64,000 nt of DNA from Adiantum capillus-veneris (Eukaryota; Streptophyta; Polypodiopsida; Polypodiales; Pteridaceae). Below the pieces are notes generated by a model. The model was not told the origin of the DNA. It saw only the letters and a program-made list of their open reading frames with translations, and did no database searches. Positions 56,810 through 64,000 of this stretch are shown here, one piece after another (position 1 is the first letter of the stretch; every line of letters starts with the position of its first letter). The position numbers were made by a program, and so were the translations under genes. Where the stretch lies: the NCBI GenBank assembly GCA_014529385.2, contig CM043964.1, positions 104,335,587 to 104,399,586 on the forward strand, read 5' to 3'.

Positions 56810-58560
56810 TTATCTAAGTATAAATACAATCGTATACCTTGAGAAATCATCAATCAAAGTAATGAAGTAGCAATATTGTGATCTCGAAGAAGGTGGAGGT
56901 CCACATATATCAGTATGAAAAAAGATCCAATATGTCATGAGAATGGGTTTACGATTGTGTTTCCCAAGAGCACAAAATTCACAAATTCCCATATGGGGAT
57001 GGTCTTTAAGATCCATGCCATGAACAAGATCACGACGTTGAAGATCAAGGAGTTTTGAGAAATCAGCATGAACAAAACGGTGATGCCATACTTTGCCATC
57101 ATGATCACGTGGAGCAGTGACAACATTTGCTACAGCATCATTGAGAGAGAGTTCAAACAAATTACCGTTTCGAGGAGCAATGGCTATAGTCTGTCCATCT
57201 TTCTCAATTCGGCATTTGGTATGATCAAATCCAATAAACAGACCAAGATCAACAAGTCTAGCAACTGAAAGAAGATTACATTGAAGATCTGGTACATGTA
57301 ATACTCCTCGCAAAATTCGAGTGGAAGAAGATAAAGTACCAAGATATAAGTCTCCAATACCCTTTACTTGACAAGTAGTATCATCAGCAAGATAAACAAA
57401 ACGTTGAACTCGCAGTGGATGATAGTTATGAAGCCACTTAGATTGATATGTCATATTTCCTGTAGCACCAGAATTGACAATAAAAAGTGATCCATCACGT
57501 ACATGAAGTATTTTGTCTGGAGCAATTGAACATAGGAAGCAGCTTGTTTCTGGTACAATGTTGTTTCGATGTTCAGTAGCATATGCTCTATTCCGATCTG
57601 TGTCGAATCGACGCTTATAGCACATATGATTGGGATGATCAGATCGTCCACAATAATCACAACAAGAAGAAGAAGAGTCTCTAGATAAATGTGGTTGTTT
57701 TGTGGTAATATTGTGTTCTTCATCATATTGACATGCCCAACAATCATCTTTAGTATGGCCATTTCTGTTGCAGTAAGAACATTGCTTATTAGGAAATTTG
57801 AGACGAGAGAAAATATTACCGCTATGGCCACCTCTGCGGTTTCCTCGTTGAAATGGACACCTTCGAGCATAAAAAGCACGTTCCATCTGTTGTGACTCAG
57901 TCTCCTCTTGTGAAATCATAGCTGTATCATGACCAGCATTACGACGTTCTTGACGTTGAGAGTATTCAATTAAAGACATGCAGGCTTGGTCGAAATCAAG
58001 ACCATCTTTATTAGAGAGAATAGTAACAATGTTATCATAAGAAGAGTCCTTCACCGTATCAAGGAGAAGTGTTATCAGTTGCTTTTGTGGAACAGGATCA
58101 CCGACAGCAACAAGTTGATTAATAATAGATTTGAAAGATTCAATATGTCCCGTCATGGTAGTACCAACTTCTTGTTAAGCAACCCTCTCAAATAAAGTGT
58201 TTCTGTGACAGATTTCTTATGAAAGTTTGCAATAAGGTACTTCCATACGTCGTGGGAAGTAGGCAGTTCATACATATCAAGCAAAAGGGAATCAGTAAGA
58301 GCAGAAAGAATATATTAACGAGCTGCTTTATCACGTCGTTGCCAATCCGTATAGGCAACATTCCATTCTTCAAATATAGGTCCTTCAGTGATAAGCACGT
58401 TATCATTATCCTTATCAACAGGCTGAGGCGGACAAACACGATTTCCAAGAACAACATCGGAGTCTTTTCAGCCTGGAAAACCTTGACCTTGGAAAGGAGG
58501 AACAGAACGCTGGCCATAAAGAAATACGTTGACGAGAATATTCATAGCCATATCTTGTTG
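56810..58560 (-). pseudogene. Copia gag, protease and integrase N-terminus
   Basis: Gag starts near 58555 and runs through stops (about 58468, 58316 and 58176) with ITEGPIFEEWNVAYTDWQRR and LPTSHDVWKYLIANFHKKS. The long open part from 58156 has two CCHC knuckles (CSYCNRNGHTKDDC and CDYCGRSDHPNHMC). The protease site reads VNSGATGNM, where the catalytic Asp of DSGAT is replaced by Asn. Then come the GAG-pre-integrase HHCC finger (WHHRFVHADF to CEFCALGK) and HTDICGPP with the first integrase Asp. A stop at 56810 ends the frame. Confidence 0.9.
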
Positions 58561-59308
58561 CGAGAAGACGTATAAGATAAGATCGCACAATCTGCACACC
58601 ATATATGGTGAAGGCCGCAATTGAGAATGAGAGAGATATGAGGACTGCGTTCTGTCAACGATAAACGTAAGAAGGATGCTCAAGGAACGTCCAAAGATGT
58701 GAGAGACGTCACCCAAAAAAGGCAGGGTAAAGGAGACGTTAAAAATAAAAGAGTCCTGAAAATAGAGTGGCGTGAGACGCAAGATTGACGGCCACAATAC
58801 GAATAGCAAAAAGCTAAATCTTCTCCAAAAAGTTAACGCCAAAATAAAAAAAACGATCGCGGACGCTTCACGAAGAAGTAGGACGAAGAAAGCTGCGTCA
58901 AGCTCAATTGCAATAAAAACAACATAACTTTCTGCTGCGAACTCCGATTGACGCAAACCCAGAACTCAAATCGAAGAGCTCGAGGAGACAAACAAGTTTT
59001 GGATGAAAATTTCCATTGCACTATGCTCCATTGCGCTTTTCCCGTTTCTCTAAATTTTGAGCAGAACACCCTGAAAAATTGAGATGAAGTTCAGGGTGTC
59101 ATCAACAAGAAAACGTAATCAACCATTAGATTGATTAGCATTAAACGCCACACAAAACACTAATCATATTCTTCTTAACACAAAACAACCACAATTAACA
59201 AGAATCAACGCTCAAAAATAAAATTTGTAGCAATTTTGAATCTTACATGCAAATCGCATACACATACTGTTTTGTCACCATGAATTGAATCGGCGCGTGA
59301 TCCTTACC

Positions 59309-59320
59309 GCTCTGATACCA
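59309..59320 (-). other. Primer binding site of copia element, initiator tRNA-Met type
   Basis: Minus strand TGGTATCAGAGC begins directly at the LTR border. Confidence 0.92.
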
Positions 59321-59331
59321 TGTTGAGATGT

Positions 59332-59375
<44 letters not shown>

Positions 59376-59487
59376 GAGACAAGAGACACACCATATACGC
59401 TCCCAAAGACTGATTCATATTGAGGACAAGATACAAATATATAGCTGAGACCAAGTTGAGTAGAGTCAGCCATATATAGCTCCAACA
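59321..59487 (-). repeat. 5' LTR of copia element
   Basis: TG...CA borders, (GA)n run at about 59336-59374, otherwise matching the left LTR. Confidence 0.92.
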
Positions 59488-59800
59488 CATTCTCCTTTTT
59501 CTAGAACACCCTTGGAGTTTGATAATTAGAGTGCTATTAGTTTTGCAAAAGGCTATGTTCAACATAACAATTCAAAGCATATTGTTGTGCAAATTATCAT
59601 TATATCTAATATGAAGTATGCAAAGGCACTATCATGATTGAACACTATCCAAGTGACCAGATGACGGTAGATATTCTTACCAAAGGCCTCATTGAGTCAC
59701 ACTTTATCCTCATATATTCACTTGGAGCTTAGAGTTTCATTGACCTCACTCTTTCTAGATTAGCCTCTCTGCTATTATGGTAGCTTTGTACATATGAGAT
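59488..59800 (+). pseudogene. Old Ty1/copia pol fragment, right half (RNase H end)
   Basis: The first codons give HSPFSRTPLEFDN, a stop, SAISFAKGYVQHNNSKHIVVQ. This is collinear with HSPLSSTPLRCDNQSSISLA in the neighbouring element and joins MLVNIG at 53978. The weaker continuation up to about 59740 keeps traces of the C-terminal DILTKGL region (PSDQM-like and TKGL-like codons). Confidence 0.8.
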
Positions 59801-61009
59801 TGTAATCATATAGGTACCATGCACTATCCACATTCCACATTTGCACACTCTGGCCTCTACACAATGCACTTTCACATCATTATATTTGTTGGTTCATATT
59901 TTCACATTTTGGGTTAATTTTTTCCCTTGGGAGTATTCCGTAGTTTCTTAGTTAAATATTTATCACTAACGGTAAGTGAATTTTACCCTTTAAATTCAAG
60001 CACACATCCTAAATCCTATGAGCACCTCTGTGTCTCAAACATGGATATAGTAAAAGGGGATCCCATCAAAAAAGGTTCCAAATTGCTAAATGAGTTGTTC
60101 ATTAACATTTGGTTTAATCCAATATTTATTATTGTCTTATCGTTTTTGTCCAGCAAAGTGAGAAAAAACCTCCATTGATAGGTGCCAAATAAGGAAAAAT
60201 CTCCAAAATCCCATACCTTTTGATGTCTATCTAGAAGCATGACTTCTAGCAGCCAGTCAGGTATGAAGAGATGTGTGTCTGTATTCTTTGGTGGTGTCAC
60301 ATTTTCACTAATAGCTCCATTGATAGAGAATTCTTTTTTTATGACCTCTACTTCATCCGCCTCAAGCTCTTCTAGGATTACAATATTACTGATTGGATTC
60401 ATATGGGGCGACAAGGGGTACTTTGGGGCTCCTTGGAGCATGCATCTTCTCCTCTACCTCATCAAGGGGTCATTTTTTAATTTTCTTGCATGGACCTCCA
60501 TGAATATGCACATTGAATGCTCTCACCATTCCTTCTTCTGCTTTGTGTCTTCATCCTAAATGGTGTAAATATTAACAATTAAGTCATGTAGTCTAGCATT
60601 GGTAGTAGATGGATTTTCCTTAGCTACAACATACATTCTTAGCCATGCAAGGATATCAATTACAGCTAATAATAAAAGCTCACAATGTTCATCATTTTCC
60701 ATAGTTTTTAGGTCATGTTGAATGAAAATATTGTACATTATGGGGTCTTTGATGGAATTAGAGGAGTCCTTGTGTAAGACTAGGGGCAGTCGACGGACTA
60801 TCTCAATACCCTAAAAAGGGTGTAATGTTGCACCCTGAGATTGTACAATCTCCTACATGTCATAAAAAGAATCATCAATAAAGTATGCTCAAAGGGACAA
60901 ACTCCCACGCACTATGGCTCAAAGGGTCTCTCTTTCTATTTCTCTTCCTCTACATCTATTGCCCTCCTCCACTCTCTCTATTTATCCTTCTCCACTTATC
61001 TCCCTCTCT

Positions 61010-61018
<9 letters not shown>
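59801..61018. other. Unassigned region with one 141-codon minus-strand frame
   Basis: The frame at 60016-60441 (minus) encodes MNPISNIVILEELEADEVEV, FIPDWLLEVMLLDRHQKVWD and MGSPFTISMFETQ. I do not recognise it. A smaller frame lies at 60556-60738. Together they might be remnants of a retroelement or host gene. No promoter or splice signal supports a call. Confidence 0.3.

Positions 61019-61061
<43 letters not shown>
61018..61061. repeat. (CT)n microsatellite
   Basis: Pure CT run within a wider pyrimidine-rich stretch. Confidence 0.95.
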
Positions 61062-61063
<2 letters not shown>

Positions 61064-61939
61064 TTCTATCTAACAATCATTTCCAAACGTGCCTAACAAA
61101 TCACTAATTTCCAAGCGTGCGTAGCAAAGCAACCATTTTCAAACGTGCTTAGCAAAGCAACCATTTCAAACAAGTCGTGCAAAGCAACCATTTCCTAATG
61201 AACGAAGTATGTTATGGATTCTCTATTTTCTCTAGTCTTTTTGGATTATGTATGTGTGTGTGTGTGTAGTAGAAAACAAAAGGGAAGAAGGGGGGATGTG
61301 CTTTTGTGTTTACCTCTTTCTTTGTAGCACGGTTGAGCTTCGACGAGGTTGAGCTTCCAAAGACGATGGCGGAATACCCCCTTCACTGAAACTTGGACGG
61401 AACCCTCTTCGACAAAACTTGGGAAGCTAGGAGAAGGAGAGAGTGGGAAAGGAGAGGTGGGGGGGGGGAATCTTGGGAGCGATTGCGGAGAGCAAAAACC
61501 TAGAGTATGCTACAAAAACCCGCATACTCTGCCTTCTTGCCTATTTTAGGTGCCAGTTATTACCGCGGATATTACCGTTTATATTAACGCGGCCAGTCAT
61601 TTCAAACGGATACATGCAAATCCGAGGTTACGGAGGGGAGGGGGGGTACAAACCACCCCCTCTACCCTTAGCTATACATTATTTCATCTTTTAGCCTTTT
61701 GAGTTTTTTAATGAAAATTTTTAATTTTTTATGGATAATTTATGTTGTAGTACTTTTAAATGTTTATTAATTGTATTTTTTAATTCTGTTTTAGTTAAAA
61801 AATATTTTTAACACTCATTGTCATTTATTCCCTTTGACTTTAACTATATGTAATTTCTCTAATGGAATTAAGTGCTTTTCTAGTTATTTATTTCTTAGGA
61901 CACATGACTAAATAAACAACATTTTGTGTGTGCAAGACA
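61062..61939. other. Unassigned stretch
   Basis: Three or four degenerate copies of GCAAAGCAACCATTT-like units lie at 61085-61195. A G-rich run is at about 61460 and a GCGG/TTATTACCG stretch at 61555-61600. No gene is supported. Confidence 0.5.
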
Positions 61940-64000
61940 TCTACTGGGATGATCGTGGTCCCCTTGGAGGCCCAAAGTGAGATCGTTGGCTCAAGGAAAA
62001 ACAACCTTGTCCTTGCACCAAGTGCAAAAGGGCAATCCGCGCATTGTTTTGGAGCACGTGGACAACGAAGGGCTTTGCCATCGTCAAAAAAGCGCGCAGA
62101 GAGATGATAGCGCGACTCACCCATCGCTTCAGGAGGTGCCCCATTGGTTTGTGTTCGGTGGTGGTGCACTGGCGCGCAAGGCCGAACGGCAGAGGGAAGA
62201 GCGACTGGGCGATTTGGGTGCACCACATGGTGATCCTCCCATTGGCTCTACGTTGGCAGCTCCTATGGCATTTTCGTCACACTTTGAGGCAGAGGATGAG
62301 CACATGTTCGACATGTGTGATGAGTTACTAGCTCATGATCACGATGTGTGCAAGGAAGATTGTTAGCCCTGCACTAAACGGGCTTCCGAAACGGAGGATA
62401 GATTGATGATGAGTGCCTGAACACCTCTTTACAATGGTGCATGGTACTTTGGCTCCTCCGAGCATCGTTGGAAGTCCTCAACTTGCAAGAAAAATTTGGT
62501 TGGAGTAATGCAAAGTTTTGATGCACTACTTCTGTAAGTATGGAATGTGGCTTTTATATACTCTCTCCCTCTCTCTTTATGGTGTCATCTTCTAGGAATT
62601 ATACTAAAATGCATGTTTGTTGTAGTTTGATGGGCAAAATGTTGCCAAAAGATCACCACATGCCTCCAGATCATCGACGAGCTAGATCGTATCTCATTGC
62701 ACTTGGAATGGAGTATGAGCGCATCCATGCTGCATCAATGAGTACATGCTATACCGCAATGAGCATACATATGCCACCTCATGTCCCGTGTGCGGGGAGG
62801 CACGATACAAGACAAGAGTGAGTGGGTCACACTTACCCCACAAGGTATTGAGACATCTTCCATTAATTCCTCGCATCCAACATATGTTTAAAAGCAGGTC
62901 TATCGTGGAGCTTCTCACGTGGCACCAGAACCATCGCTCAAATGATGGAATGATGCGTGTCCCTGTTGATTCACCTGCATGGAGGCACATCGAAACTCAA
63001 TGGCCAGAGTTTGGATTGGAGCCTCCACACTTGAGGCTTGGGTTAGAAAGTGATGGTGTCAACCCCTTTGGCACTAAGTCGATCTACTCCATGAAGCACT
63101 TGGCCTGTGGTGATCGTCAACTACAATATTCCACCAAGGGAGACAACCAAAAAGGGAAATATGCTTATTTCCTTGCTTGTGCCAGGGAAGTAGACAGTTT
63201 CAAATATTGATATTTACCTCGAGCCATCATCAAGGAGTTGAAGGAGTTATGGAGAGGCATTCCTGTTGTTGATGTCCCACTTGCAAAGGGGGGGAGAGAG
63301 GCCCAAGTGAGAGGAATTCTTATGTGGACTATGCACGACTATCCTGAGCTTGGAGAGATTTTTGGTGACCCCCTTTCCTCTATACCTCTATCCCTCTCTC
63401 CCTTTAGTTCACTTTATTTCACTCATCTCTCTGACCATATGATATGTATGTAGGGTTGTCCACATCGGGGCACAATGCATGTCCTATTTGCGGGCCATCG
63501 TTGGTGACGGAGAGGCCCGATTCCTTGCACAAGGTAATCTATCCAAACAACCATCGTTTCTTACCCCGAGGGCATAAAAAGCACAAGGCTCCAACAAATG
63601 GGAAGACTCCTCTAAAGCTCATGATGGCAGATTGGGCAACCATTTGGTAAGAACACCACAACAACAATCTGGCTTTGTGTCCTCCACCAAAAGGTACGTC
63701 AAGGTATTCTATATTTTCAAGGCTTCCATATTGGAAGGACTTAAAAATACAACACCTCTTGGATCCCATGCACATATTTGGGAATGTAGCCCAAACACTA
63801 TGGGACCACATTATCGGCAAGAAGGACTCTTTGGGTGCGAGGGAGGATTTGAGGCTATTAAAACATCTCCCTGCCTTTGCTACTCCACGGCGTGTCCCAA
63901 ATGGAAAGATTGTGCTTCCTAAAGCACCATCGACGCTAGCCAAAGAAGAATTAGACAAGGTGAATGGTACCATTGCCTCTATTCGCACACCCAGGATACA
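61940..64000 (+). pseudogene. Second CACTA tnp2 transposase copy, truncated by window end
   Basis: Begins with a transposase-associated domain (CPCTKCKRAIRALFWSTWTT), then HFEAEDEHMFDMCDELLAH. A tnp2 domain follows: LMGKMLPKDHHMPP, CPVCGEARYKTRVSG, LPLIPRIQHMFKSRSIVELL, RSNDGMMRVPVDSPAWRHIE, LESDGVNPFGTKSIYS, RLGxxxLACGDRQLQ and then HIFGNVAQTLWDHIIGKKD near the end. It is collinear with 30758-30980 plus 43850-45600, without the LTR insertion. Stops (for example after KEDC at about 62366) and frameshifts indicate decay, though this copy is somewhat better preserved in 62746-63210. Confidence 0.88.

Larger units (their letters stand above)
53979..59487 (-). mobile_element. Ty1/copia LTR retrotransposon, inserted in an older copia relic
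   Basis: LTRs at 53979-54196 (218 bp) and 59321-59487 (167 bp) read TGTTGGAG...CTCAACA on the minus strand. The primer binding site TGGTATCAGAGC directly abuts the right LTR; GAGTGGGGG abuts the left LTR. The interior holds gag, protease, integrase, RT and RNase H in copia order. Several stops and frameshifts and a mutated protease active site make it inactive. Flanks are not a clean 5-bp duplication (ATTGG left, CATTC right). Confidence 0.92.

Noticed and set aside
60016-60441. 141-codon minus-strand gene
   Set aside because: No recognisable domain, no supporting splice or promoter signal; listed only as part of an unassigned region.
1-64000. tRNA or rRNA genes
   Set aside because: I saw no cloverleaf with A and B boxes and no rRNA core sequence on either strand; the TGGTATCAGAGC sites are retroelement primer binding sites.

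Overview
This is a window from a large, repeat-packed land-plant nuclear genome. The evidence is plant-type Ty3/gypsy elements with a second RNase H domain, Ty1/copia elements, CACTA (tnp2) transposases, GT-AG introns, a nepenthesin-type aspartic protease and an AT-rich background with long CT/GA microsatellites. The lineage cannot be fixed from sequence alone. A fern, lycophyte or other large-genome plant fits best, but this is inference. Only one protein gene looks intact: the aspartic protease at 51.0-52.3 kb.

Layout. (1) 1-5.3 kb: the 3' half of a decayed Ty3/gypsy element (RT, RNase H, second RNase H, integrase, polypurine tract, long LTR). (2) 5.3-28.3 kb: a very large repeat domain built on one short core, TTGGACAAGTGGTGGACC, recurring mostly every 50-55 bp. 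It is organised as a 316-bp higher-order array (5.4-6.9 kb) and a 442-bp higher-order array (9.7-18.8 kb). It fills the apparent introns at 21.5-24.1 and 24.3-24.9 kb, and appears in the opposite orientation at 27.1-28.3 kb. A GC-rich miniature LTR element interrupts the 442-bp array. Embedded in this domain are exons of an unrecognised protein (18.9-21.5 kb) and an FCP1/NIF-type HAD phosphatase-like gene (25.0-26.2 kb), both broken by stops and frameshifts.

(3) 28.3-47.5 kb: nested transposons. A CACTA/tnp2 transposase gene (30.76-30.98 plus 43.85-47.46 kb) is split by a 12.9-kb minus-strand LTR retroelement that carries Gag and protease but no visible reverse transcriptase. That element contains a captured DEAD-box helicase fragment and a leader with repeated 22-bp palindromes. 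A smaller CACTA-like element lies beside the split gene, and a related copy sits inside the Gag region. (4) 48.4-52.4 kb: a gypsy RT relic, a 1.4-kb TRIM-type LTR element, and directly after it the aspartic protease gene.

(5) 53.0-59.8 kb: a 5.5-kb Ty1/copia element (minus strand) inserted inside an older related copia fragment (plus strand). (6) 61.9-64.0 kb: a second CACTA/tnp2 transposase copy that runs off the window. It supplies the uninterrupted version of the site hit by the 12.9-kb LTR element. Most of the window is therefore layered mobile DNA and satellite-like repeat.
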